A DNA stretch of 64,000 nucleotides, from contig NZ_FZOQ01000004.1 of NCBI RefSeq assembly GCF_900188175.1, forward strand, positions 124,001 to 188,000, written 5' to 3'. Position numbers and translations under genes: made by a program. The notes below the pieces were generated by a model, which saw only the letters and a list, made by a program, of their open reading frames with translations, had not been told where the DNA came from and searched no databases. This DNA is from Pontibacter ummariensis (GTDB lineage Bacteria > Bacteroidota > Bacteroidia > Cytophagales > Hymenobacteraceae). Below are positions 17,170-26,035 of the stretch, piece after piece (the stretch's first letter is position 1; each line of letters opens with the position of its first letter).

Positions 17170-18405
17170 ATGAAACGAATCATAAAAAACAGTTTAGTCC
17201 TTTTCGTGGCTTCCTTTCTCTTCTTCCAGTGCAGTGAGTCAGAGCCTGTGGCGGAGGAGGAGCACGGGCATGAGAAAGAGGCCCACGGCGAGCATACCGA
17301 AGAAGAGAGTGAGGAAGGTGTGGTAGAACTTAGTGGAGTGCAGCTAAGCGCAGCAGACCTGCAGTATGGAGAACTAGGTAGTCTCAATTTATCTGCCTAC
17401 GTGAAAGCGAATGGGGTGCTGGACCTGCCCCCGCAGAACCTGGCAGCGGTTTCTGCCCCTAGCGATGGCTTTGTGCGCAAGGCTAATTACCTGGTGGGCG
17501 ACTATGTGCAGAAAGGAACGGTGCTGGCCGTGCTGGAGAACATGGACTACGTGCAGTTTCAGGAGGAGTACCAGCAGGTGCTCAGCAACCTGAGCTATCT
17601 GGAGGCCGAGTACCAGCGCCAAAGAAGACTGGACTCAGCGCAGGTTAGCTCCAAAAAGCAGTTCCAGATAGCTACGGCAGCTTATGAAAATGCAAGATCC
17701 CGTAAAAAGGCCCTGGAAGAGCAGTTGCGCTACCTGGGTATCTCCCCGGCACAGGTGGCGGGTGGGAATATCTCCCGCACCATAGCTGTGCGGGCTCCTT
17801 TGAGTGGCTATATCACAAAGCTGAACGTACACAACGGCGAATTTGCCAGCTCAGAACAGGAGCTGTACGAGTTGGCAGATACCCGGCACATGCACCTGGA
17901 ACTGAACGTGTTCGAGCAGGACGCCAACAAGGTAAAGATCGGGCAGCCAATTCGCTTTACCGTACCCAGCATGGCAGGAGAAGTGTATGAAGGAGAGGTG
18001 TTCCTGGTCGGGAAGGCCTTTGATCCGGAAAACAAAACAGTGAAAGTGCACGGGCATATTGAAGGCGAGCACCCGGACTTCATTCGCGGCTTGTATGTGG
18101 AGGCGAAGATCTATACCGGAAAAGAGCAGGTACAGGCCTTGCCAGTAGAAGCGGTGGTGGAGGATGAAGGCAAGTCCTACATTTTTATCTTGACAGACGA
18201 CGTGCACGAAGAAGGTGAAGGGCAGGAGGCCGGCGAGCACGGTACGTCTTTCCGAAGAGTGCAGGTCACGACAGGAGAAACAGACCAGGGCTTTGTGGAG
18301 ATCACCCAAATGCCTGACCTACCGGCAGGTGCACAAATCGTGACAAAGGGCGCCTATTACCTGATTGCGGAGATGAAGAAAGGCGAAGGCGGGCACCACC
18401 ATTAA
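17170..18405 (+). CDS. RND efflux periplasmic adaptor (CzcB/CusB-like membrane fusion lipoprotein)
   Basis: 411 residues. A lipoprotein signal with lipobox FFQC is followed by a His/Glu-rich linker (EEEHGHEKEAHGEH) likely to bind metal. The barrel-sandwich/lipoyl region (VSAPSDGFVRKANYLVGDYV), an alpha-hairpin (~125-185) and beta-barrel domains then follow. The C terminus ends in HHH and has a second acidic/His stretch (DDVHEEGEGQEAGEH). It links the inner-membrane pump to the outer-membrane duct and may hand over metal. It is the last gene of the operon. Confidence 0.94.
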   Translation: MKRIIKNSLVLFVASFLFFQCSESEPVAEEEHGHEKEAHGEHTEEESEEGVVELSGVQLSAADLQYGELGSLNLSAYVKANGVLDLPPQNLAAVSAPSDGFVRKANYLVGDYVQKGTVLAVLENMDYVQFQEEYQQVLSNLSYLEAEYQRQRRLDSAQVSSKKQFQIATAAYENARSRKKALEEQLRYLGISPAQVAGGNISRTIAVRAPLSGYITKLNVHNGEFASSEQELYELADTRHMHLELNVFEQDANKVKIGQPIRFTVPSMAGEVYEGEVFLVGKAFDPENKTVKVHGHIEGEHPDFIRGLYVEAKIYTGKEQVQALPVEAVVEDEGKSYIFILTDDVHEEGEGQEAGEHGTSFRRVQVTTGETDQGFVEITQMPDLPAGAQIVTKGAYYLIAEMKKGEGGHHH

Positions 18406-18425
18406 AAACTCGCTAACAGGACTTA

Positions 18426-18469
18426 AACAGCACAGCCACTCGTTTCTAGCGAGTGGCTGTGCTGTTTTT
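18426..18469 (+). terminator. Rho-independent terminator of the efflux operon
   Basis: A perfect 17-bp stem (AACAGCACAGCCACTCG with CGAGTGGCTGTGCTGTT), a 7-nt loop, and a tail that makes a run of five T. It lies 21 bp after the adaptor stop. The minus-strand gene ending at 18512 converges on it and may share it. Confidence 0.92.
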
Positions 18470-18511
18470 ACAAGGGATGATACGTGTTTAGGGGCAAGTC
18501 TTAAGCCTGGT

Positions 18512-19318
18512 TCAAGATCTGAAGATGTTTAAATAACGTTCAACAGAGGTGTCGAATATTTGCCGTCCATTTTCATAGGCAACTTTGCGGTTCCAGGCTG
18601 AATAGATCCGGTCGAACGCAAGGCCTTCCATGGCGTCTTTTATATACAGAATCGCTTTTTCTGGTAGCGGAAAATGATTGGGGTAGCTGTACATGAACGA
18701 CAACTGCGAGCGATTCATTTCCACGTTTAGAATGTCGCCCGTTAAAAGTGCGCCGCGTCCGTTTGCTCCTTTCGGCCAGTGCAAAACAAAACTACCCGGA
18801 AAGTGACCGCCTACATGAATCAGCCGTGTTCCGCCCAGAAGTGCCAGCGTGCTACCGGACCAGAACTGAATGTGCTCGTCCGGGCGCATGATCCATTCGC
18901 GGTCTTTTTCGTGGATATAGACAGGAGCATCAAACGCCTGTGCCCATTCTACCATGCTGCTGTAATAGTGGGGATGGGAGATGGCGATGGCCTTTATACC
19001 GCCGAGCTTCTCTACGATTTCTACGGTCGCCTCATCTAGTAAAGAAATACAGTCCCAGAGTATGTTGCCTTCTGGCGTCTGTAACAGCAAGGCCCGCTGT
19101 CCGATGCCGAAGTCCGGCGCTGTCCAGATCTCATACAGGCCAAGTTCTGCCTTTTTAAACTGGTTGGCATGGGTAATTTGTAGCTTTTTAAGTGTGGTCC
19201 AGCTCTGTCCGTTCCAGTTCACGTATTGGCGGTCGTCCGCGCAGATATGGCAATGATCGGGGGCTTGCTCGGCAGCGGCATATTGCACACCACAGGTAGT
19301 GCAGATGTAGTGCTCCAT
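18512..19318 (-). CDS. MBL-fold hydrolase-like protein with N-terminal rubredoxin-like zinc ribbon
   Basis: 268 residues. Residues 1-30 form a two-knuckle CxxC ribbon (YICTTCGVQY and CHICADD). The rest is a metallo-beta-lactamase fold with IAISHPHYYSS where HxHxDH would be, then GGHFPGSFVLH, TGDIL and a C-terminal region without a clear final His. Two of the usual five or six metal ligands (the Asp and His of HxHxDH) are missing, so a dinuclear zinc hydrolase site is doubtful; it may hold one metal. Cytoplasmic, monocistronic and convergent with the efflux operon. Substrate unknown. Confidence 0.88.
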   Translation of the reverse strand: MEHYICTTCGVQYAAAEQAPDHCHICADDRQYVNWNGQSWTTLKKLQITHANQFKKAELGLYEIWTAPDFGIGQRALLLQTPEGNILWDCISLLDEATVEIVEKLGGIKAIAISHPHYYSSMVEWAQAFDAPVYIHEKDREWIMRPDEHIQFWSGSTLALLGGTRLIHVGGHFPGSFVLHWPKGANGRGALLTGDILNVEMNRSQLSFMYSYPNHFPLPEKAILYIKDAMEGLAFDRIYSAWNRKVAYENGRQIFDTSVERYLNIFRS

Positions 19319-19567
19319 GTTATTATTTTTTCATAGTCAGGTGCTAATCTAACTACACGGTCGAAAATAGCCAGCAAGAGGTGCCAAACTTTTTGTTTCT
19401 AACCGTACAAGATTCCTCAGGCTCCTGAAGGATAAGTTTAGCATTGTTTCTTTAAGCCAAAGCAAGAACTGGGAGGGAGGCAGTTTCTTGATGATAGTAG
19501 TTGTTTTATTCCTCAGTTCTTCGGTTTAAAAGCTACACGCGCATAAAAAGAACAATGTGTTACTTTG

Positions 19568-19597
19568 ACATAATGAAAATTTACTTTATCATTATGT
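19568..19597. promoter_or_regulatory. Inverted repeat ACATAATGA-N12-TCATTATGT, candidate operator
   Basis: A perfect 9-bp inverted repeat with a 12-bp spacer, centred about 70 bp before the esterase gene at 19651. It directly follows TTACTTTG (19560-19567), a weak -7-like box, so a bound repressor would cover the start of transcription. The rest of the 332-nt gap 19319-19650 shows nothing else. Confidence 0.5.
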
Positions 19598-19650
19598 ATA
19601 GTTAACGTAAAGGCCTCTGATTCTCTCATCTTACTGCTATAGAAAAACTT

Positions 19651-21336
19651 ATGCATCATTCAAGAAGATTTTATTGTGTCCTGCTCCTGGCTGTTCAGCT
19701 GCTGTCCGTGGGCTGTGCCCGCTCCAGCGAAGAAACAACGGAGGCAACAGCTGAAACGCTGGCAAATAACCAAGTTAAAGTAGAAGACGGTATTCTGGAA
19801 GGTACCCTGGAAGAAAGCGGTATCCGTTCTTTTAAAGGAATCCCCTTTGCTGCACCACCCGTTGGAGAGTTAAGATGGCGGGAACCACAGCCAGTAGAGG
19901 ATTGGGAAGGCGTGCGACAGGCAAAGAACTTCGGCCCACGGGCCATGCAGTTGCCTGTGTTCGGGGACATGGGCTTCCGGTCGGATGGTATGAGTGAAGA
20001 TGCCTTGTACCTGAACGTGTGGACGCCGGCAGAATCAGAAGGGGAGAAATTACCTGTGCTCGTGTATTTCTACGGTGGTGGCTTTGTGGCCGGCGACGGT
20101 TCAGAAGCGCGCTATGATGGCGAAAGCATGGCTAAAAAAGGCATTGTGGCCGTTACGACAAATTACCGCCTGGGTGTGTTCGGTAACCTTGCGCACCCGG
20201 AACTAACCGAAGAGTCACCGCATAACGCATCCGGTAACTATGGCTACCTGGACCAGAACGCAGCATTGCGTTGGGTTAAGGAAAACATCGAGGCCTTTGG
20301 TGGCGACCCGGACAAGATCACCATTGCGGGGGAATCGGCAGGCTCTATCTCTGTTAGTGCACAGATGGCTTCCCCTTTGTCGAAGGACTTGATTGCAGGG
20401 GCAATAGGGGAGAGTGGTGCTGCCGTTAACTCATCTATGGACCCTATTCCACTTAACGAAGCCGAGCAGATCGGGGTAACGTTTGCCCAAAGCCTGGGCG
20501 CGAATTCCCTGGCTGAGTTGCGTGCCCTACCAGCCGAGAAACTGTTGGAAGCGGCCGGCAAGCGCGGCATCCCTGGTTTCCCTTTCACAATCGATGGCTA
20601 CTTCTTCCCGAAAGCCCCGGTAGCCATTTATAAAGCGGGAGAGCAGGCACAAGTGCCGCTGTTGGCCGGGTGGAACTCTGAGGAAATGACCTACATGTTT
20701 TTGCTGGGGCAGGAGAAACCAACCGTAGAAAACTACAAAAAGGCTTTACAACGCTTGTACGGCGACCGCGCGGAGGATGTGTTTAAAGCTTATCCTGCCT
20801 CTACAGAGGCGGAAGTGGTACAAGCGGCTACCGACCTGGCAGGGGACCGCTTTATTGCTTACAGTACCTGGAAGTGGATAGACCTGCACAGCCAGACAAG
20901 CGATCAGCCGGTATACCGCTACCTGTTCTCACGCCCTCGTCCACCCATGGTGCCGGAAATGGGGAACGCTTCTGCCGGCCTGGCAGGAGGAGTGGTGAAA
21001 GAAGAAGACCCGAATGTAGTTAAAATGCCACAGGCCCGCGGAGCCGTACACGCTGCGGAAATTGAATATGCCATGGGCAACCTGCCTTATAACAAAGTGT
21101 ACGCCTGGACGCCGGAGGACTACAAGGTATCGGAGATCATGCAGAACTACTTTGCCAACTTCATCAAAACCGGCAACCCCAATGGGCCTGATGTACCCAC
21201 CTGGCCTACTCTTAACAGTGGAGACAAAGTTCAGATCATCAACATAGACGTGAACACACAGGCCCAGCCTGACAAGAACCGTGAGCGCTACCTGTTGCTG
21301 GACGAACTGCACAACAGCAAGCAAGCAGCACAGTAG
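19651..21336 (+). CDS. Type-B carboxylesterase/lipase family lipoprotein
   Basis: 561 residues. The N terminus is a lipoprotein signal (lipobox LSVGC), so the enzyme is probably anchored in the periplasm or outer membrane. Type-B carboxylesterase hallmarks are FKGIPFAAPPVGELRW, SEDALYLNVWTP, the oxyanion motif YGGGF and the nucleophile Ser in ITIAGESAGS. A catalytic His lies in AVHAAEIEYAMGN. It hydrolyses carboxylic esters of unknown identity. It is the first of four esterase genes in a row on this strand, three of them paralogous. Confidence 0.94.
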   Translation: MHHSRRFYCVLLLAVQLLSVGCARSSEETTEATAETLANNQVKVEDGILEGTLEESGIRSFKGIPFAAPPVGELRWREPQPVEDWEGVRQAKNFGPRAMQLPVFGDMGFRSDGMSEDALYLNVWTPAESEGEKLPVLVYFYGGGFVAGDGSEARYDGESMAKKGIVAVTTNYRLGVFGNLAHPELTEESPHNASGNYGYLDQNAALRWVKENIEAFGGDPDKITIAGESAGSISVSAQMASPLSKDLIAGAIGESGAAVNSSMDPIPLNEAEQIGVTFAQSLGANSLAELRALPAEKLLEAAGKRGIPGFPFTIDGYFFPKAPVAIYKAGEQAQVPLLAGWNSEEMTYMFLLGQEKPTVENYKKALQRLYGDRAEDVFKAYPASTEAEVVQAATDLAGDRFIAYSTWKWIDLHSQTSDQPVYRYLFSRPRPPMVPEMGNASAGLAGGVVKEEDPNVVKMPQARGAVHAAEIEYAMGNLPYNKVYAWTPEDYKVSEIMQNYFANFIKTGNPNGPDVPTWPTLNSGDKVQIINIDVNTQAQPDKNRERYLLLDELHNSKQAAQ

Positions 21337-21615
21337 GGGCGCAGGAACAGCAAGAACAGGTAAATCTGCCGATACACGGGCAGGCTTACTGGTTCTTGCT
21401 CCTTTACTCGTCCTAAGTTAAGACGATGCTTTATTGTAAGACCTAGCTAAGAACGCAGGTGGTATCAAAAGTTCCTTTGAAGGGGATAGGAGGATAAAAC
21501 CTGTAAATTCTTTGTGAAATGCGGGAAAGCAGACTCACACTAGTGGTAGTTTATAATTCGTATTGCTGCTTATTTTGCTGATTCTACTAAGTAAACAGTC
21601 CCTTTTAACTAGCTT

Positions 21616-22491
21616 ATGAAAGTAATCCGCCTCCTTCTGATCACGCTCTTTTTAGCCCAGCCGCTCTTCTCTTTTGCTGCCCGGGTAGACACCCTGGAAG
21701 TCCATAGCCCGGCCATGCAGCGCAAAATAAAGGCGGCCGTGGTGTTGCCGAGCAGTTACCAGAAGTCCAGAAAGCCTTACCCCGTGCTGTACCTGCTGCA
21801 TGGTGGTACCGGCAGTTACAAGGATTGGCTGACCAAAACGCCTGATAAAACTCTACTGCATCGCATGGCCGATGAGTATAACCTTATCATCGTAACGCCG
21901 GATGGCGGCCCTACCAGCTACTATTTCGATAGTCCGCTGGACAAGACCAGCCAGTACGAGACTTTTATCACGAAAGAGTTAGTGCAGAAGATCGACGACA
22001 GTTACTATACTGTTCGGGATCGGAAAGGGCGGGTGATTGCCGGGCTTTCGATGGGAGGGCATGGCGCGATGTACCTAGCATCCCGCCATCCGGAGCTATA
22101 CAGTGCGGCAGGTAGCATGAGTGGGGTGATGAACATCAACACCGCTACTTGGAAAGTGCCGGAGGAGTTTGCTGCTTTACGGGCGCAGAACTTTGCCCGC
22201 CTGCTGGGGGCTCCTAAAGATAAGGCAAACCCTTATCCGGAATATACGGCTGTGGGCAGAACAGAAGAATTAAAGAACAGCGGTCTGCAGCTAATTCTTG
22301 ATGTCGGCGTTGACGATTTTCTGATTGATACAAACCGGGATCTGCACCAACGCCTGCTGGCTAATGGCACGCCTCACACCTACATCGAGCGACCGGGAGA
22401 ACATACCTGGGAGTATTGGGGAAATGCCTTGCCGTACCAGGTTCTGTTCTTCCATAACGTGCTAAAAGGCAACGGTACGAACGTTCCATAA
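21616..22491 (+). CDS. Secreted alpha/beta-hydrolase esterase (esterase D / XynC-like)
   Basis: 291 residues with a signal peptide (cleavage near FSFAA). The esterase-D/feruloyl-esterase-like fold shows VLYLLHGGTGSYKDW, the nucleophile elbow GLSMGGHGAMYLA and the catalytic His in PGEHTWEYW. It probably cleaves esters on sugars or short-chain acyl esters in the periplasm. It sits between type-B carboxylesterases in the same orientation and ends 58 bp before the next gene. Confidence 0.92.
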   Translation: MKVIRLLLITLFLAQPLFSFAARVDTLEVHSPAMQRKIKAAVVLPSSYQKSRKPYPVLYLLHGGTGSYKDWLTKTPDKTLLHRMADEYNLIIVTPDGGPTSYYFDSPLDKTSQYETFITKELVQKIDDSYYTVRDRKGRVIAGLSMGGHGAMYLASRHPELYSAAGSMSGVMNINTATWKVPEEFAALRAQNFARLLGAPKDKANPYPEYTAVGRTEELKNSGLQLILDVGVDDFLIDTNRDLHQRLLANGTPHTYIERPGEHTWEYWGNALPYQVLFFHNVLKGNGTNVP

Positions 22492-22549
22492 GGCTTTATC
22501 TTTAAACTATATCAAGGTAACTTTCTCCATTTCACTAAAAACCCAGTAC

Positions 22550-24169
22550 ATGAAAAAGACTCTCTTCCTTTGTGCGGCAATGGCACTCACGATGCCTGCA
22601 ACGGTTATGGCTCAGAAAAAAGCCGAAGTGGTAACGCCTCTTATAGCGGGAGCTAACCACGCTGTCACGAACACAGCCTATGGCAAAGTCCGTGGCTATA
22701 CTCATAATGGTATCTTTACATACAAAGGAATTCCCTATGCCAAGGCAGAGCGGTTTCAGGTGGCACAGAAGCCTGATGCTTGGGAGGGCGTGCGCAGTTC
22801 CATGTCGTATGGCCCTGTTTGTCCGACAGACCCTACCACTACAGTGAACGATGAGTTCGAATTCCCCTTTCAGCACAACTGGGGCTATACCAACGAGCAC
22901 TGCCAGAGCCTGAACGTGTGGACGCCCAAGATCAACGATGGCAAAAAGCGACCGGTAATGGTATGGTTGCACGGAGGAGGCTTTACAGCTGGGTCCTCTG
23001 TAGAACTGCCGTCTTATGATGGTGAGAACCTGGCCCGGAAAGGGGATGTAGTGGTGGTAACGGTAAACCACCGTCTGAACGCACTGGGTTTTCTGGACTT
23101 GTCGGCCTATGGCGATAAGTACAAAGGCTCAGCCAACGCAGGCTTGACAGACCTGGCCATGGCACTGCAGTGGGTACAGCAGAACATCGACCAGTTTGGC
23201 GGCGATCCAAACAATGTGACCATCTTTGGCCAGTCGGGTGGTGGCGGTAAAGTTACCTCTTTGATGAATGCGCCTTCAGCGAAAGGCTTGTTCCATAAAG
23301 CCATCGTACAGAGCGGTAGCTACATCACCAACTTCACAGATCCTGCCCTGGCAAAACGTGTTAGCGCTGCCCTGCTGGAAGAGCTGAACCTGCAGCCAAA
23401 TCAGGTGGACTCCTTACAAAAGCTGCCCTATGAGCGCCTGAACCTGGCGAGTAAAAAAGCGATCCAGAAAGTGCAGGCCTCTATAAAAGCAGAAGGTAAA
23501 GCACCTGCTAACTTAGGTTGGGGGCCAATCCTGGACGGGGAGTTCCTGCCCTACCAACCATCCGATCCGGCGGCCATTGCCCTGTCTAAAAATATCCCCT
23601 TGCTGGTCGGTACTACCAAAACCGAATTTGCGCCTTTTATGCCGGCTAACCGCGGCTTGAGCATGGAGGCCGCTAAGGAGAGCCTGCAGAAAAAGTACGG
23701 CGACAAAACAGAGGCTTACTTTGCGGCTGTGAAGAAAGCTTACCCGGAGTCTGAGAAGCCAGCTGATTACGTCCTGTTTGATTTCAACTTCCGCTCTTTG
23801 GCCATCGACCAGGCCAGCCAGAAAGCCAAAAACGGAACAGCGCCGGTTTACATGTACCTGTTTACCTGGCAGTCGCCCGTGATGGATGGGCTATACAGCT
23901 CGATGCACTGCATGGAGCTTCCTTTCGTGTTCGATAACATCAGCCGTTGCGAAGAAATGACGGGAGGTGGCAAAGAGGCACACGCCTTAGCCGATAAAAT
24001 GAGCCAGGCCTGGATTAACTTCGCCAAAACCGGAAACCCGAATCACAAAGGCTTGCCAAACTGGCCACAGTTTACAGCTGAAAACGGTGCCACCATGCTG
24101 TTTGATAATGCCAGCACCGTGAAGAATCATCATGACAAAGAGTTGCTGCAGTTGGCCAACGGGAAGTAA
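22550..24169 (+). CDS. Secreted type-B carboxylesterase
   Basis: 539 residues with a signal peptide (cleavage after TVMAQ). Type-B esterase motifs: FTYKGIPYAKAERF, SLNVWTPK, LHGGGF oxyanion hole, nucleophile Ser in TIFGQSGGGGK and His in YSSMHCMELPF. It differs from the two paralogues in having GQSGGG rather than G(E/Q)SAGS at the elbow. It probably shares a transcript with the esterase ending at 22491. Confidence 0.93.
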   Translation: MKKTLFLCAAMALTMPATVMAQKKAEVVTPLIAGANHAVTNTAYGKVRGYTHNGIFTYKGIPYAKAERFQVAQKPDAWEGVRSSMSYGPVCPTDPTTTVNDEFEFPFQHNWGYTNEHCQSLNVWTPKINDGKKRPVMVWLHGGGFTAGSSVELPSYDGENLARKGDVVVVTVNHRLNALGFLDLSAYGDKYKGSANAGLTDLAMALQWVQQNIDQFGGDPNNVTIFGQSGGGGKVTSLMNAPSAKGLFHKAIVQSGSYITNFTDPALAKRVSAALLEELNLQPNQVDSLQKLPYERLNLASKKAIQKVQASIKAEGKAPANLGWGPILDGEFLPYQPSDPAAIALSKNIPLLVGTTKTEFAPFMPANRGLSMEAAKESLQKKYGDKTEAYFAAVKKAYPESEKPADYVLFDFNFRSLAIDQASQKAKNGTAPVYMYLFTWQSPVMDGLYSSMHCMELPFVFDNISRCEEMTGGGKEAHALADKMSQAWINFAKTGNPNHKGLPNWPQFTAENGATMLFDNASTVKNHHDKELLQLANGK

Positions 24170-24237
24170 AGAAGGGTTTAGGTAAAGGAGTAAACCCCAT
24201 AAAACCAACTTTGTAAACAAATACCATGGTGCATCCT

Positions 24238-24318
24238 AGTCCCGGTGGGACGACACGTTTGTAACTCGATTGATAAGTTTGTTCTCAGAGCCCCATAGGA
24301 GCGACATGTACTGGAGAG
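24238..24318 (+). repeat. Dispersed intergenic repeat, copy A
   Basis: Starts AGTCCCGGTGGGACGACA, then GTTTGTAAC, then GAGCCCCATAGGAGCGACAT. The first part is a short hairpin (GTCCC/GGGAC), and the second carries a GC-CCC..GG-GC motif. Related copies lie near 37324 and 47046. All three are in short gaps between genes, as expected for a REP-like element. Confidence 0.65.
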
Positions 24319-24393
24319 GTACTTTGAATTGCCTGTAGAATGATCTATTAGGTGAAGGGGGAAACAAACCCCAAACGTGTAACAAACAACCTT

Positions 24394-25956
24394 ATGTTTA
24401 TGATAAAGGCTCAATTTTTAACTTTTGCCTGCCTGCTGTTTTTGACGTTTACAACCCTTGCCCAGGGCACAGGACCTGTAAAAACAAAAGCGGGTTTAGT
24501 TGCTGGCACCACGAACAGAGAAAGGGATGTGGCTATTTACAAGGGTATTCCTTTTGCGGCACCTCCTGTGGGAGAGCTGCGCTGGAAAGCCCCGCAACCC
24601 GTAGCCCCTTGGGCAGGAGTGCGGGAGTGCGTTGCCTTTGGACCAAGTCCGATGCAAAATGAACCTGCTCCCTTTAGCATGTGGAGTGAGGAGTTTCTGA
24701 TTCCCAAGGAGCCTATCAGTGAAGACTGCCTCTATCTAAACGTTTGGACAGGAGCCAAATCCCCGAAAGAAAAGCGTCCTGTGATTGTCTGGATCTACGG
24801 TGGCGGCTTCAACAGCGGTGGTAGTGCCGTGCCGATCTATGACGGCGAGGCCATGGCGAAAAAAGGGATCGTGTTTGTGAGTATCAATTACAGGGTAGGG
24901 GTGTTCGGGTTTTTTGCTCATCCAGAACTGACAAAAGAATCCCCGCATGGTGCCTCTGGTAATTACGGGCTACAGGATCAAATAGCAGCCTTGCAATGGG
25001 TAAAAGAGAACATAGCTGCTTTCGGAGGAGACCCCGCTAACGTGATCATTGCCGGGCAATCCGCCGGTTCTATGAGCGTGAATGCTTTGGTCGCCTCTCC
25101 ATTGGCAAAAGGCTTGTTCCAGAAAGCCATTGCGCAAAGTGGGGCCAGCTTTTCCAGAGGGAGTGTTACCCTGCCGGAGGCAGAGCAGCAAGGAGTAAAA
25201 CTTGTACAGGCACTGGGTGCATCGTTCATGGAGGAGTTAAGAAAGGCCCCCGCAGCAGTTCTACAGCAAAAAGGACAGGGGATGATGTACCGCCCTGTTG
25301 TAGATGGCTATGTATTGCCCGCCCAAATAGCAGACATCTTTACTTCCGGAAAAGCGAACAAAGTGGCCTTGCTTACCGGCTGGAACGAGGATGAAGGGCT
25401 TTTATTCGGTCCACTGAAAAGTGCTGCCGATTTCCGGAAAGAGGCCGAGCAACAGTACGGAACCGATGCAAAGACATTTCTCTCTTATTATCCTGCTGCC
25501 GACGATGCCCAGGCGGCAGCGTCTCAGCTGAAGCTATCGCGGGACATGATCTTCGGCGTTCAGAACTATACCTGGGCTAACATGCAGAGCCAGCGCGGTA
25601 AACCGGAAGTGTATGTGTACCGCTTTACCCGTAAGGTGCCGGCAACGGGAGAGTACGTGAAGTACGGGGCTTTCCACACGGGCGAAGTGCCCTACGCCTA
25701 TAATAACCTCAAGTTTGTGAACCGCCCCTGGGAGCCGACAGATCACCAATTAGCACAGGTAATGTCTTCCTACTGGGTGAACTTCGCCCGCACAGGCAAC
25801 CCCAACGGGAAAGGACTCCCAGACTGGCCTGCCTATACCATGCAGGAGAAAAAGATCATGGACTTTGGGGTAAAGCAGGAGGCTAAAACCTTACCGGACC
25901 AGGCTGCCCTTGACTTTATTTACGATCAGCACGTGAAAAAGCAGGCTAATCCGTAA
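24394..25956 (+). CDS. Secreted type-B carboxylesterase
   Basis: 520 residues from the ATG at 24394; ATG 24400 is also possible, and the longer GTG start at 24352 would put 14 residues before the signal peptide. Signal peptide cleavage is near TLAQG. Motifs: YKGIPFAAPPVGELRW, SEDCLYLNVWTG, IYGGGF, nucleophile Ser in IIAGQSAGSMSV and His in GAFHTGEVPYAYNN. It resembles the 19651 enzyme more than the 22550 one. A dispersed repeat separates it from the gene before. Confidence 0.93.
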   Translation: MFMIKAQFLTFACLLFLTFTTLAQGTGPVKTKAGLVAGTTNRERDVAIYKGIPFAAPPVGELRWKAPQPVAPWAGVRECVAFGPSPMQNEPAPFSMWSEEFLIPKEPISEDCLYLNVWTGAKSPKEKRPVIVWIYGGGFNSGGSAVPIYDGEAMAKKGIVFVSINYRVGVFGFFAHPELTKESPHGASGNYGLQDQIAALQWVKENIAAFGGDPANVIIAGQSAGSMSVNALVASPLAKGLFQKAIAQSGASFSRGSVTLPEAEQQGVKLVQALGASFMEELRKAPAAVLQQKGQGMMYRPVVDGYVLPAQIADIFTSGKANKVALLTGWNEDEGLLFGPLKSAADFRKEAEQQYGTDAKTFLSYYPAADDAQAAASQLKLSRDMIFGVQNYTWANMQSQRGKPEVYVYRFTRKVPATGEYVKYGAFHTGEVPYAYNNLKFVNRPWEPTDHQLAQVMSSYWVNFARTGNPNGKGLPDWPAYTMQEKKIMDFGVKQEAKTLPDQAALDFIYDQHVKKQANP

Positions 25957-25976
25957 GGCTGCTTTCTTATGGCTTA

Positions 25977-26018
25977 AAACAGCAAAAGCCTCTCGACAAA
26001 GAGAGGCTTTTGCTGTTT
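25977..26018. terminator. Bidirectional rho-independent terminator
   Basis: A perfect 18-bp stem (AAACAGCAAAAGCCTCTC with GAGAGGCTTTTGCTGTTT) and a 6-nt loop, between the convergent ends of the esterase (25956) and the membrane protein (26036). Short T-rich tails on both strands suggest it serves both. Confidence 0.88.
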
Positions 26019-26035
26019 ATTTGAACCCTGTCTGA

